Numbered from the stretch's first letter, positions 42,429-51,925 are shown. The stretch is 64,000 nt of DNA from Thalassospira indica (GCF_003403095.1 NZ_CP031555.1:744001-808000), one strand, 5' to 3'. Numbers and translations are program-made. Notes: a model not told the origin generated them from the sequence alone.

Positions 42429-42656
42429 TTAAAGCACGATGTTCAGATAAGTCCCGCGCCGGGCATTATGGTCAATCTGATCGGTGGCGATCAGGTTGCG
42501 CAGGCGGGCAAGCTGGGATGCGATGAAACTGTCCGATGACGGCTGATCTGAATTGGCACCAACCCGACCCCGCGAAACCATACCGCCCTGCGGACGCGCG
42601 CGTGCATCCTGAAGGCCTGTATGGGAGGAGCCTGTGCCAATTCTGTTGGTGGTCAT
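42429..42656 (-). CDS. Small hypothetical protein (75 residues)
   Basis: A polar, arginine/serine-rich N-terminal half is followed by one amphipathic helix (SFIASQLARLRNLIATDQ) and the tail RRGTYLNIVL. The tail resembles the end of the neighbouring 42814-43038 protein (RGTKVNILT). It is not recognised; size and layout recall anti-sigma or rod-associated flagellar small proteins, but nothing decides this. The ATG at 42656 has a weak ribosome site; a GTG at 42668 is in frame. Confidence 0.45.
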   Translation of the reverse strand: MTTNRIGTGSSHTGLQDARARPQGGMVSRGRVGANSDQPSSDSFIASQLARLRNLIATDQIDHNARRGTYLNIVL

Positions 42657-42813
42657 CTGATCGTCCACGATTGATGTTGGGATTACCCTAGCACGTGGTC
42701 AGACGTTTGTCATGATCGCGTGACGGGCCGCATCAAAGCGCAATCCGTGGTCCAGACAGAAAGAAGGGTGGCCATAAAAGACCACCCCGGAGGAAGCTAA
42801 CGAGAGGGAAAAA

Positions 42814-43038
42814 TCACGTTAGGATATTAACCTTGGTGCCACGATTGCCGCTGGTTTCAAGCGGCTGGTGTTCGGTGACGATCGAGCCGATCACCTTGGC
42901 AAGACCGGTCGCCTTATTGATCGCGCCTTCTGCGGCTGCGAAAGGCAAAGACGGGTCTGCACCACCTTTGGGCGTAATTGCATCATTCACGGCCTGTGCC
43001 GCTGAACCAAGTCCTGAACCTTGAACTGAGCCGATCAT
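42814..43038 (-). CDS. Small hypothetical protein (74 residues)
   Basis: The ATG at 43038 follows a good GAGGTCAGG site. Glycine/alanine-rich N-terminus (GSVQGSGLGSAAQAVNDA), a helical middle (AAEGAINKATGLAKVIGSIV) and the end RGTKVNILT, similar to the preceding small protein. There is no signal peptide. I do not recognise the family. It lies in the same orientation as the next gene downstream (42429-42656), with 157 bases between. Confidence 0.6.
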   Translation of the reverse strand: MIGSVQGSGLGSAAQAVNDAITPKGGADPSLPFAAAEGAINKATGLAKVIGSIVTEHQPLETSGNRGTKVNILT

Positions 43039-43309
43039 CCTGACCTCTTTATCTGTCCGGGTGGGCGATGCCCATCAATCTTTACCGGGTTCTTCAAATC
43101 TGTCTGAAGTTCACGGTATGGGCTTGTTAGGTTGATATAAGTGATGGTTGTCACACTATCCAGTGCTGTCGCAATCCAAACCCTGCCAATTGCTTGGTTT
43201 GCAAGCATTTTAACTAATATAGGCGGGTAAGATTTTTTTAACCATTCGGCGAAAATTCCGCAATTTCGCGATGTTCAGGGTTGGGGACTCGACCTGTTGA
43301 GCAGCGATG

Positions 43310-45670
43310 TCAGTTCGACTGCGCCCGTTCGGATGCGAGTTTGAGCGCATCATGCACCGCTTTTTGCAGCTTGCCGGGGCGGAACGGCTTTTTGACAAAC
43401 ACGTAATTGCCCAAAAGATTATCCAGTTCCTTGCGCGATCGTGCCGGGTAACCGGACATGAACACCACGCCATAGCGCGGGTTCTGGCGCAATGCTTCGA
43501 TGATCAGTTGCGGACCACTGCGACCGGGCAAGACGACGTCGGTCACAATCACATCAAATGCCGCATCATCCGTGCTCGTTTGCAAGATCACCAACGCTTC
43601 TTCGGTGCTTTTCGCAATCTCGGTGCGATAACCGGCATCTTCCAGGATGATTTGGGCGGTGGTGCGCAGGGCCTGTTCATCATCGACAATCAGAACACGC
43701 TCGCCATTGCCGGGGAACACGCCAATTTCGTCAACTTCGTCCTCTGGCTCCGCGCCGGGTTCCGAACGCGGCAGATAGATCGAGAACGTCGTGCCTTCGC
43801 CCTCGACACTTTCAAGATTGATAAAGCCGTGGGCCTCTTCGACCCAGCTATGAACAATCGAAAGCCCAAGGCCGGTGCCCTTGCCCGGCTCCTTGGTCGA
43901 GAAGAAGGGCTCGAAAATATGGTCGATCACATCTTCGGGAATCCCGGTGCCGGTATCCTGTACGGTGATGACAACAAACTGGCCTTCTGCCTCTGGCGGA
44001 TAGATATCCTCGTCTTCATCGGTGTCGCGCTGTGCCAGCGGCGGAATATCGGCACTGCTGCATGAAATCTGCAGCGTGCCGCCATCGGGCATCGCATCGC
44101 GTGCATTGATCGCAAGGTTGAGGATACAGGCCGACAATTGCGTCGGATCAACCCGGGTATGAAGGTCGGCCTCATCCGCCCAGATTTGCAAATCAATCCG
44201 GTGCTCAAGCAAGGTCACCAGCAGTTTTTCCATCTCCGCAAAGATGCTTTCAACCCGGACATTTTTCGGCTGATCGATCCTGCGGCGCGAAAACATCAAA
44301 AGCTGATCGGCAACACCGGTCGCCCGTTCGCCAAGCGAGATGACGTGATCAAGATATTCTTTGACCCGTTCAGGATCATCAATCTTGGCGCGCGCCACCT
44401 CGGCGAAACTCAGGATACCGGCAAGGCAATTGTTGAATTCATGGGCAACACCACCGGCCATCTGGCCAACCGCCTCAAGCTTTTGCGATGTGGCAAGCTG
44501 GCGTTGCAGTGCCTGTTGTTCCTCGGCAGCGCGCTTTTGGTCGGTAATGTTGCTGCCTGTCCCGCGATAGCCATTGAAACTGCCATCCAGCGCAAAGACA
44601 GGCACGCCATTGATCCGCCCGAACTGCTTTTCGCCATCCCGCGATGTCCAGGAAAATTCGACGTTATAGAACGCGGTATGTTCATCAAGATGGCGTTGCA
44701 GATATTGCCACCCCTCCGGGTGTTCCGGATGAAGGCCGAGTTTGTCAAATGACTGCCCCTGTGGGGAGCCATTGATTTCCTCGATCAGCTGATAAAACTT
44801 GTATGACGCAAAGGCGATTTTGAAATCGCTGTCCATCTCCCAGTACCAGTCGGCGGAAGACAGGGTAAAGTCGCGGAAACGTTCCTCGCTGTCGCGCAAG
44901 GCATTCTGGGCGGCGTGGTGTTGCTGGGTGCGGCGTTCCAGACTTTCGGCCATGGCGTTCAGGCCGCGTTCGAGAATGCCGATTTCGTCACGTCCCATCG
45001 GCGTCAGCCGCGAACTCAGCTTGCCGACCTGGATCTTGTTAACAAACTGTGCCGCCGTGATCAGGCGCTTAAGCACCGTGTGCTGGGTAAACAGGAAAAT
45101 CAGTGCAGAGGTCAGCAACACACAAAGGATGGAACCGATGATAAGCACCGATTGCATTTGGCGCTGGCTTTCTTCAAGGCCCTTGGTGGACACCTTGAGA
45201 TAGACATACATGAACGGCTGATTGGCGTTCAGGGCAAAGATCGGCGTGATGCTGACCATGCTGGACCCGGTATCGTCATCAACCGTGAACAGGGTCGGCT
45301 CTGTCATGTCGGCGCGAAGCTGTTCGGTCGGGAAGTCGGGTAACGAGCTGATTGATGCACCGATCATCAACGGGTCGGTTGAATGATAGATGGTACCGTC
45401 AAAACCGACAGCGAACGCTTGCTGCAAATGCCGTCCGAGAAGAAGTTCCATCTGCTCGGCGTCGCTCAGAATAGAGACCTTGAGTTGTTCCTGCTGAATA
45501 AGCCTTCCGGGTGTGCTGATCTGTTCCGCGATCCTGCGGTCAATTTCGGCCCCGAAATAGTTCACATAATAACCGCCAAACAGACCAAAAAGGATGGTTT
45601 CCACGACAATGATCGCAAATGCGATCTTGAAAACCAGACTGCCGATCAGTCGGTCAAACAGCGTCCTCAA
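43310..45670 (-). CDS. Membrane hybrid sensor histidine kinase / response regulator
   Basis: 786 residues. N-terminal helix (about 11-33), periplasmic sensor region (about 35-170), second helix (about 175-195), HAMP (about 200-255), PAS (about 270-395), HisKA with GGVAHEFNN, HATPase with [16 protein letters not shown] and GKGTGLGLS, and a C-terminal receiver with the phosphorylated aspartate in [10 protein letters not shown]. The sensor probably binds a ligand directly or via a partner protein. The solute-binding protein gene lies 45 bases upstream on the same strand, which suggests the two act as one sensor unit. The receiver partner is unlinked. Confidence 0.92.
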   Translation of the reverse strand: MRTLFDRLIGSLVFKIAFAIIVVETILFGLFGGYYVNYFGAEIDRRIAEQISTPGRLIQQEQLKVSILSDAEQMELLLGRHLQQAFAVGFDGTIYHSTDPLMIGASISSLPDFPTEQLRADMTEPTLFTVDDDTGSSMVSITPIFALNANQPFMYVYLKVSTKGLEESQRQMQSVLIIGSILCVLLTSALIFLFTQHTVLKRLITAAQFVNKIQVGKLSSRLTPMGRDEIGILERGLNAMAESLERRTQQHHAAQNALRDSEERFRDFTLSSADWYWEMDSDFKIAFASYKFYQLIEEINGSPQGQSFDKLGLHPEHPEGWQYLQRHLDEHTAFYNVEFSWTSRDGEKQFGRINGVPVFALDGSFNGYRGTGSNITDQKRAAEEQQALQRQLATSQKLEAVGQMAGGVAHEFNNCLAGILSFAEVARAKIDDPERVKEYLDHVISLGERATGVADQLLMFSRRRIDQPKNVRVESIFAEMEKLLVTLLEHRIDLQIWADEADLHTRVDPTQLSACILNLAINARDAMPDGGTLQISCSSADIPPLAQRDTDEDEDIYPPEAEGQFVVITVQDTGTGIPEDVIDHIFEPFFSTKEPGKGTGLGLSIVHSWVEEAHGFINLESVEGEGTTFSIYLPRSEPGAEPEDEVDEIGVFPGNGERVLIVDDEQALRTTAQIILEDAGYRTEIAKSTEEALVILQTSTDDAAFDVIVTDVVLPGRSGPQLIIEALRQNPRYGVVFMSGYPARSRKELDNLLGNYVFVKKPFRPGKLQKAVHDALKLASERAQSN

Positions 45671-45715
45671 GTTAATTCTGCCCCCATTCAGAATGATGCG
45701 TGTTTGTCGTGGATT

Positions 45716-47620
45716 TTACTCGGGCTGAATAAAATACTGACTTGGATTGGTCGGTGCAGGTGTCGCATAACTCCAGGCGGCAGGCATGACCTTGGGAACA
45801 TTGTGGAAGTCCCGTGCTACCACGCCTTTTCTGTTTGGCGGTAATGCAATTCCCATAAGGTAAAACTGATTTGCACTGATGTCGAGAATATCGCGCATCA
45901 GTTGATTTTGTTTTTCCGCATTTGCTGTCGCTTTCAGCTGGTCATAAAGCGCAAGCTGATCCTGAACATCCTGGGGCGGGGTAATGGCATCGGGGCTTTC
46001 CGGGTTCAGGTACCAGTTGGCCCATCCGGTTGCAAACCATGACGATTCAGAAGACATCGGCAGGTAATTGATCGGAATGAGCATCGCATCAAGGCCGCCA
46101 TCGCCGCCCCATGCACTGGCATTGTGTTCATTGCGATCGCGCAACGCGACAAACTCGTCACGCGCAAGGTTCCGGGCCCTCACATCAATGCCAAGTTCAC
46201 GCCAGTACCCCATGACCGCATCGAGCATCTGAAAGCGGTCGGCACCTTCGGTATCAATCGTGAATGAAAGCGGCTTGCCATCCGGACGTAACAGGATGCC
46301 GTCATCATTGAAGGTGTTCAGTCCCGCTTTCGCAATATATGTCCGCGCCAGTTCGACATTATATGCCATGAACTGTCGCGCCAGTACCGTGTGATATTGC
46401 GGGCTTTCCGGTCTTGGTGCCGCCTGATGGGGCAAGGCACCGGGGACAAAGCGATCAATGATGGTTTCGCGATCAATCGCATATGACAGGGCAACGCGAA
46501 AATCCTTGTTCTGGAAGATGTCGCGCAGCACCGGGTCCTTGTCATTAAGATTAAGTGACAAGGTCAGGATATTCATATCGCTCTCTATCAGCGTGAAGGC
46601 CTGAAGATCCTTGTTTTGGGCCAGAACTTCGTTGGCGCGCGTGCCGATATGGCGTTCCTGCATATTGACCTTGCCGGCAATTGCCGCATCACCAGCCGCG
46701 CTTTTTGACGGCACCAGTGTCATGGAAACCGTGTCGATATAGGGAAGTTGACGGCCGGTCGGATCAATTTTCCAGTAATAGGGATTGCGCTTGGCGATCA
46801 GTGGATCGTCCTTGCCATATACCCCGGTAAGCACCCAGGCATTCAGGGTCGGCACATCGGGATTGTTCCAGCGCGTCGGGTCATCAATCGTGCCGGGCTG
46901 CCCAAATACGTCGATAAAACGCTCTTTCCAGCCTGAATAACCCATCTTCTGGGCGTCGGCATCGGCATTGGCATTATATTTCGGCAAAAGCGGCTTCAGA
47001 AAATGCGCCGGATAGCTTACCGGCTCAACGCCTTCGGGGCGGGCAAGGGCGGTCGGGAAAAGTCCATATGGCTTGCTGAAACGAAACGCAACGGTATAGG
47101 GATCGATCTCGTCGACTTGCACGGTATTGCCACCCGATGTCAGCCATTCCGGCACCGCATCGGCAAAGGCCGGATTGTTCAGGATATCTTCGTACCAGAA
47201 AACGATGTCATCAGCCGTAAACGGGGTACCATCCGACCAACGCATGCCTTGCCGCAGACGGAAAAAGAACTCGGTTGCATCGCTGCTGGGCTGGAATGAC
47301 AGCGCGACATTGGGGATGGTCGAAGACCATTGCGGGGTCCAGCGCAGCAGTGGCTCATATCCGATTGTCCTGATCAGCAGGGCATGGTCGCGGCTATTCC
47401 GCTGCGCCATTTTCCAGGTGCTGCCATAGGTTCCGACCCGTTCATTGGGGGTGACGATCATCGGTGCGGTCGGCAGGCGATCCTTGACCGGCGGCAGATT
47501 TCCGTCCTCAACCAGTTTGGCAAGTTCGGGTGCTTCACCAAATTCAACGGCATGCGTTTTGGCAACGCCAGTCAGCATTGTCGTCAATGCAACAATCAGG
47601 ATAAGAGTATGGTGCCTCAC
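45716..47620 (-). CDS. Family 5 extracellular solute-binding protein (orphan)
   Basis: 634 residues. A signal peptide ends near TGVAKTHA (residue 24). The mature part has the SBP family 5 (peptide/nickel) layout, with GYEPLLRW, VALSFQPSSDATEFFFRLRQGMRWSDG (broken here only for length), SYAIDRETII and YWRELGIDV. It would bind an oligopeptide or related ligand in the periplasm. No permease or ATPase genes lie nearby. Instead it is followed by a membrane hybrid kinase gene in the same direction, so sensing rather than transport is a plausible main role. Confidence 0.88.
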   Translation of the reverse strand: MRHHTLILIVALTTMLTGVAKTHAVEFGEAPELAKLVEDGNLPPVKDRLPTAPMIVTPNERVGTYGSTWKMAQRNSRDHALLIRTIGYEPLLRWTPQWSSTIPNVALSFQPSSDATEFFFRLRQGMRWSDGTPFTADDIVFWYEDILNNPAFADAVPEWLTSGGNTVQVDEIDPYTVAFRFSKPYGLFPTALARPEGVEPVSYPAHFLKPLLPKYNANADADAQKMGYSGWKERFIDVFGQPGTIDDPTRWNNPDVPTLNAWVLTGVYGKDDPLIAKRNPYYWKIDPTGRQLPYIDTVSMTLVPSKSAAGDAAIAGKVNMQERHIGTRANEVLAQNKDLQAFTLIESDMNILTLSLNLNDKDPVLRDIFQNKDFRVALSYAIDRETIIDRFVPGALPHQAAPRPESPQYHTVLARQFMAYNVELARTYIAKAGLNTFNDDGILLRPDGKPLSFTIDTEGADRFQMLDAVMGYWRELGIDVRARNLARDEFVALRDRNEHNASAWGGDGGLDAMLIPINYLPMSSESSWFATGWANWYLNPESPDAITPPQDVQDQLALYDQLKATANAEKQNQLMRDILDISANQFYLMGIALPPNRKGVVARDFHNVPKVMPAAWSYATPAPTNPSQYFIQPE

Positions 47621-48074
47621 AAAAACCTGGCCCCCCTTTTGGATTTGTGTGCTCTGGTCTAAAGTATTGCGACAACTACCCTAAAGTGGTGGTATGTTGA
47701 TCCTCCCAAACTAGATAGAGTGATCGAGTTGTGGAAGTACAAAATTTGCAATTGCGCGTTTTTTTGTATCGATTCATTGCGCGGTGAAATTGCTATATGT
47801 GAAATACGTTTCGACTTTCGAACGCATTTTCATCGGTGATCAAATGATCAAACCGTCCGCTTGATTGGGAAAAATTCAGCGTCGCGCCCATCTTTTTTCT
47901 TCTTATTTTAATTCGACCCTAGCATCCGAAACGCCCGGAAATCAAAGTTTCTTTTAAACTAATATAACGATCTGAAGTGGCTGAGAGGGCCTTGCAGGAT
48001 GTGATTGGATTTGCACACTGTCGGGTCAGCCCAATATGATGACTGTGTCACAATGCGAACCGAAAGTTGTGCCA
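47621..48074. other. AT-rich divergent intergenic region
   Basis: 454 bases, noticeably AT-rich from about 47740 to 47970, with no credible ORF. It must hold the promoters of the solute-binding protein (minus) and the small protein at 48075 (plus). A TTTTAAACTAATATA stretch lies at 47952-47966. Confidence 0.4.
47676..47694. promoter_or_regulatory. Candidate activator site upstream of the solute-binding protein
   Basis: TACC (47677-47680) and GGTA (47691-47694) frame a CTAAAGTGGT core about 60-75 bases upstream of the SBP start. Spaced TACC/GGTA ends recall NarL/LuxR-type sites. Purely a visual match. Confidence 0.3.
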
Positions 48075-48374
48075 ATGACGCAATCAGATAACAGCGATAA
48101 AACAGGGGATGGACCGTCATTTTTGCCCGGTCCAAAGCCTGCGGCACCGATCCCCCGCTACGAATCGGGTTCGGATTCGCGTTTGCGTGAAAGATTGCGC
48201 GCAACAACGGCGGGCGTATCGCATGTTTCCGGATCCGACGATCAGGATCGGTTCAATCTGGCCGGTATTGACGGCATGATTGATCGCAAAAAGGCCAATG
48301 TCGCCGCCAGGATCGTCGATACTGACCCAGAACAGGCATTGCGCGTGATCCGCAACTGGCTGCTGGGCAACTAG
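48075..48374 (+). CDS. Small protein with a FliF-C-terminus-like end
   Basis: 99 residues from the ATG at 48075, with GAAAG about ten bases upstream; ATG codons at 48036 and 48039 are possible. The N-terminal 70 residues are polar and low-complexity (proline/serine-rich). The end, MIDRKKANVAARIVDTDPEQ then ALRVIRNWLLGN, resembles the FliG-binding tail of the flagellar MS-ring protein FliF from memory. It may bind a FliG-like protein or be an unrelated helical tail. No flagellar gene is near. Confidence 0.5.
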   Translation: MTQSDNSDKTGDGPSFLPGPKPAAPIPRYESGSDSRLRERLRATTAGVSHVSGSDDQDRFNLAGIDGMIDRKKANVAARIVDTDPEQALRVIRNWLLGN

Positions 48375-48518
48375 TTTCCAGCACACATCCACCTGGCCCA
48401 ACATCCCATGCCATCCCTCGGCTGTTTGAGGCCGTTTGTCGATAATGCTTTGGATCTGCACGGGTATTTGTCATGGTTTTACATGATAAATATCTTTTGA
48501 AACATCGGGGGCAGGGGT

Positions 48519-49733
48519 TTGACGGATTTTAGTAAACTGATCACGGCGCAGTTCTGCGTTTTTGATCCCGACTATGTCGCGCAGCAAAAAACATATGCCG
48601 CAAAGCTGGCCCCGCTGCAGGATAAACTGATCGCCGCCCAGCAAACAGGCAACAGCATGGCGGCCTCCGATCAACAGATGATCGAATGCAAATGGCTGCT
48701 GCAATATACTGCTGACTGGAAAACGCTGGATCAAAAGCTCGCTGGCTTCGCCAGTTCGTTGAACGATCCTGATCAGGCCTGGGCCGAAAAACAGGTCGCA
48801 AGCGACGGCTCGTGGGGGCCGTGTTACGATCAATGGTTCCTCAAAGTCGATGCGATGATTGATGCGGTCAATACGCTGGCCGATGAAGGCAAGGCACCTG
48901 AATACCCGCTCAGTTTTCTGGAACCGATTTCAACACCCGACAAGATGACGGCCTGGCTTGATGGTCAAAAGACATCGCGGATTTTTGCCGATGGTCTGGA
49001 CCGTCGTGATGCCCTTGGCGCGGTTACGGCAGCACTGTCACAGATGTGCTTTAAAAGCGAAATCCGCGATTATTTCAAAGCCAACGTAAAGGGTTTTGAT
49101 CTGACCGATGACTATATCAGTGCCTATAAATCATGGCTCGATAACTGGCAGGATGGTCAAAGTGGCTATTGGGGCGGTTGGTTTGACACCACCGATCAGG
49201 GCGTTCTCAAAAGCAGCGACCTCAGCCTGACGTTCCACAATATCTCCTACCAACATGGCAAGGTCGATCTGTGGACGCAAATTTTCAATACCACCCTTGC
49301 GATCCGCGACGATGCCTATCCGTTTGGCTGGAAGCACAATGGTGATTTCAACAATCACAACAATTACGACGTCGCCAAGATTTTCGATCTTGGCTGGGCC
49401 AAGGTCGATGCCACCACCCAAGATGCAGCATCCAAAGACATCGCCTTGGTGCTTGATTGGTGCCTGACGAAATCGATGACGCCCGATGGCGGTTTTATCG
49501 ATGACCCGACCTTCTATAATTCGGTCGGGGCCGCCTATTACTATGGCGTCTCGTTCCTCGATCAGGCGGGATATTTTGGTACTACGGCACCCTTCTGGAC
49601 CGACAAGCCGTTCCCGAATGGGCCCGCCCTTTGCTGTAAAATCCAGAAAAAGATCAAGTCCGAAGGTCTCGATGATGACGAAGCCAAGGCAGCGCTTGAA
49701 AAACTCGTCGATGCCTGCGGCAATTGCACGTAA
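48519..49733 (+). CDS. Unrecognised 404-residue protein
   Basis: Starts with TTG after GGGGCAGGGG. No signal peptide. The protein is rich in tryptophan, aspartate and tyrosine, with helix-forming stretches and glycine-aspartate turns (GDFNNHNNYDVAKIF, TPDGGFIDDPTFYN, VGAAYYYGVSFL). This suggests an alpha/alpha toroid as in terpene cyclases or unsaturated glycosidases, but no family motif is certain. Eight or more cysteines include a CC pair (LCCKIQ) and a closing CGNC, unusual for a cytosolic protein. It lies between the FliF-like small gene and the DksA-like gene with no clear operon. The function is unknown. Confidence 0.7.
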   Translation: MTDFSKLITAQFCVFDPDYVAQQKTYAAKLAPLQDKLIAAQQTGNSMAASDQQMIECKWLLQYTADWKTLDQKLAGFASSLNDPDQAWAEKQVASDGSWGPCYDQWFLKVDAMIDAVNTLADEGKAPEYPLSFLEPISTPDKMTAWLDGQKTSRIFADGLDRRDALGAVTAALSQMCFKSEIRDYFKANVKGFDLTDDYISAYKSWLDNWQDGQSGYWGGWFDTTDQGVLKSSDLSLTFHNISYQHGKVDLWTQIFNTTLAIRDDAYPFGWKHNGDFNNHNNYDVAKIFDLGWAKVDATTQDAASKDIALVLDWCLTKSMTPDGGFIDDPTFYNSVGAAYYYGVSFLDQAGYFGTTAPFWTDKPFPNGPALCCKIQKKIKSEGLDDDEAKAALEKLVDACGNCT

Positions 49734-49833
49734 TCGGCAAAATCTTTGAATAATTTGATCTATGCATTGGCGAAAGAGGGATCACTGCACCCATATTAAT
49801 AACTAAGAACAACAACGTATAATGAGGTTTCGG

Positions 49834-50193
49834 ATGACGGATCGAACAGACATTGATCTTGCGAAGTTGCGCACCCGGCTGGAGGAAAGACGCGCCGAGA
49901 TTCTGGCACATTCAACCCACTCGGAAGACTACCGCAAGCCGGTCGAACTGGATCAGCAGGCGGTCGGTCGTCTGTCGCGGATGGATGCCCTGCAAAATCA
50001 GGAAATGCATCTTGAACAGGAACGCCGCCGCGTGGTCGAGCTGGAGCAAATTGAAAAAACCCTCAAGCGCATGGATGACGACCAATACGGTCATTGCCAT
50101 AATTGCGGTGAACCGATTGCCGCCAAGCGCCTCGAATTCGATCCGACCACACCGCTTTGCGTCGATTGCGCTGATCATGTGAGCCATGTCTGA
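49834..50193 (+). CDS. TraR/DksA-family zinc-finger protein
   Basis: 119 residues. A coiled-coil N-terminal part (about 1-80) precedes a C4 zinc finger CHNCGEP...CVDC, the DksA/TraR layout. Such proteins bind RNA polymerase's secondary channel and modulate transcription, often with ppGpp. It is shorter than canonical DksA (about 150) and resembles the short DksA-like group found in alphaproteobacteria. The ATG at 49834 follows GAGG. A hairpin terminator lies just after the stop. Confidence 0.88.
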   Translation: MTDRTDIDLAKLRTRLEERRAEILAHSTHSEDYRKPVELDQQAVGRLSRMDALQNQEMHLEQERRRVVELEQIEKTLKRMDDDQYGHCHNCGEPIAAKRLEFDPTTPLCVDCADHVSHV

Positions 50194-50218
50194 TCGTTGC
50201 GCGTAAAGGGAATATCGC

Positions 50219-50260
50219 AAACGCTGCGTGCGGGTGTTTCTGTGCGCAGCGTTTTCTTTA
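50219..50260 (+). terminator. Terminator after the DksA-like gene
   Basis: AAACGCTGCG pairs with CGCAGCGTTT (10 bp, 16-base loop), followed by a T-rich tract. It also overlaps the leader of the next gene. Confidence 0.7.
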
Positions 50261-50277
50261 AAGGCAGGAGAAACGGT

Positions 50278-51015
50278 TTGCCGGCTTTCGGGCAACGCAA
50301 TGATCAGATCGGAAAAGGCCGCACCTTGTGCGCGCTTTTGATCGTTCTGGCTGCGCTGGCGTTTCTTCCCAATCTGGCCCGTGCCCAAGGCACCTGCGCG
50401 CCAATCAGCGCGCCCGAAGCCTTCCTTGAGTTCAATCACATGGATCCGATGCTTGATCGGCACCGCTCGGTGCGCTGGCTGAACAGCCGTGCCGGGGGCA
50501 GCCCGCGTTTTCTCGTGACGGGCCTCACTGAATATGAAGTTCAGGCATCGTTCGATATGCGTTTTGAGCCGCGTCAAGTTGGCTTTGGCCGCTATTGCCT
50601 TGATCCGGTGCGGGTCAATCCCAAGGTCGATGTCGTCAAACACCTGGTCTATATCGCGTCCGAGCTTGAACACGGCACCTGCGAATATGATGTGGTTTAT
50701 GCCCACGAAGGCGAACATGTGAAGATCAACCAGGGCATGGAGGCCGACATTCGTGCCGCCCTCGATGATCTGGTCAATGATGTCGTCAGACAGGTTGGTG
50801 CCATGTTCCCGATGCCCGCGGACAATGCACAACGCGCCATGCGGCGGCTGATTTCGGAATATGGCCGGGATTTCAAAAGACGGCTGAACGATATTCGCAG
50901 GCGGAGTGCGGAAAAACACAAACGGATCGATACGCCGCAGGAATATGAAAAGCTGTCACTGGCCTGTGGCCCAAACTCGGCCTTTCAGACCGTCTTGCAA
51001 GATGCGGCCAGATAG
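50278..51015 (+). CDS. Secreted HExxH-motif protein, probable zinc protease-like
   Basis: 245 residues starting at TTG (50278), which has an ideal AGGAG seven bases upstream and opens a signal peptide ending at PNLARA. An in-frame extension from 50197 would bury this. The mature protein carries AHEGEHVKI, a zincin HExxH motif (H143, E144, H147), and downstream acidic residues that could give a third ligand (GMEADIR). Conserved paired cysteines flank the domain (TC near residue 40, YC, TC, AC). It resembles DUF922-like secreted zincins. Activity is inferred from the motif only. The C-terminal 70 residues are helical and basic. Confidence 0.72.
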   Translation: MPAFGQRNDQIGKGRTLCALLIVLAALAFLPNLARAQGTCAPISAPEAFLEFNHMDPMLDRHRSVRWLNSRAGGSPRFLVTGLTEYEVQASFDMRFEPRQVGFGRYCLDPVRVNPKVDVVKHLVYIASELEHGTCEYDVVYAHEGEHVKINQGMEADIRAALDDLVNDVVRQVGAMFPMPADNAQRAMRRLISEYGRDFKRRLNDIRRRSAEKHKRIDTPQEYEKLSLACGPNSAFQTVLQDAAR

Positions 51016-51027
51016 GATTATCGGGGA

Positions 51028-51768
51028 TCAGTCGGCGTAATTGCCGTCATCCGCGGCGTCCATTCCTGCAACTTCGCGTAAGCCCACAAGATCAAGCTTG
51101 AAGACATTGCGTGACTTGAATTCCAGCAGGTCATGACGTCTGAAATCGGCGATGATCCGGCTGGCCGTTTCGGTGGTAATGCCAAGCATCGCACCAATAT
51201 CTTCGCGCCCCGGAACGGTACAGGTTTCGGTTACATCATCATGTAAAAACAGGCAAAGCCGGGCGACCCGTTCACGCGCCGTGCCGGTCGACATCTGGGT
51301 CAGCCAGTTATCGGATTCCATTACCGCCTGATGCCAGCGATTAAGCACCTGCTTGTGCAAACGCGGGCTTTCATTATCAAGCTTTTCAATTACCGCAATC
51401 GGAATACGGCACAGCTTGCTGTCCTGAAGGGCTTCGGCGTGGTGGGTGAAACATTCGCTGACCAATGCTTCAAGCCCGATGGTACCGCCGGGTTTGACAA
51501 GGCGCACCACCCGCTGATTGCCATCCGGAAGGTAATGGACAAGTTTGATCAAGCCACTGCGCAGCGTGAAAATCGATTGCGCCTGATCACCGGCGTTATA
51601 AAGCGTATTGCGTTTGGGCAGGGTGATGTCTTCAACCGGCATATGGACAAGTTTGAAATCCTCGTCCGTCAGGTTGTTGAACAGGGCAAATTTCCGCACA
51701 CCACATTCGCGGCATCGCGCCAGTTCGGGTCGGAAGGTGTAGCTTGTTGTATGGTTCACGCGTTCCAC
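51028..51768 (-). CDS. Crp/Fnr-family transcriptional regulator
   Basis: 246 residues. An N-terminal cyclic-nucleotide-binding-fold domain (about 30-150) is followed by a helix-turn-helix whose recognition helix reads TETASRIIADF, with the E--SR pattern typical of FNR-type TTGAT sites. The N-terminus has C19 and C22 (CREC), plus C106 and C120, but the third cysteine of the E. coli FNR cluster (QLC) is replaced (KFALF). An oxygen-labile cluster is therefore uncertain. It ends 12 bases from the convergent zincin gene. A LuxR-type two-component pair lies upstream in the same direction. Confidence 0.9.
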   Translation of the reverse strand: MERVNHTTSYTFRPELARCRECGVRKFALFNNLTDEDFKLVHMPVEDITLPKRNTLYNAGDQAQSIFTLRSGLIKLVHYLPDGNQRVVRLVKPGGTIGLEALVSECFTHHAEALQDSKLCRIPIAVIEKLDNESPRLHKQVLNRWHQAVMESDNWLTQMSTGTARERVARLCLFLHDDVTETCTVPGREDIGAMLGITTETASRIIADFRRHDLLEFKSRNVFKLDLVGLREVAGMDAADDGNYAD

Positions 51769-51925
51769 CCATGACGACGGGCTGATCCGGATCGTTGGTC
51801 CATCCCGGTTGCGCAGGTATCAAAAATATAATGCGTCCAGCTTTCTGGCTAATGTATCGTACCAGAATGTGAAATCAATGCATAGTTACACTGCTTTGGT
51901 TGCAACTGTGATCCAGATTGTGATT

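Noticed and set aside
43208..47966. Similar TTTTAACTAATATA (43208-43221) and TTTTAAACTAATATA (47952-47966) stretches
   Set aside because: They face opposite orientations relative to the nearest genes and are low-complexity AT sequence, so a shared promoter element is not supported.
47970..48010. GGCTGAGAGGG stretch recalling a thiamine riboswitch
   Set aside because: The other conserved TPP-box segments and a thiamine gene are missing; it is too short to support the call.
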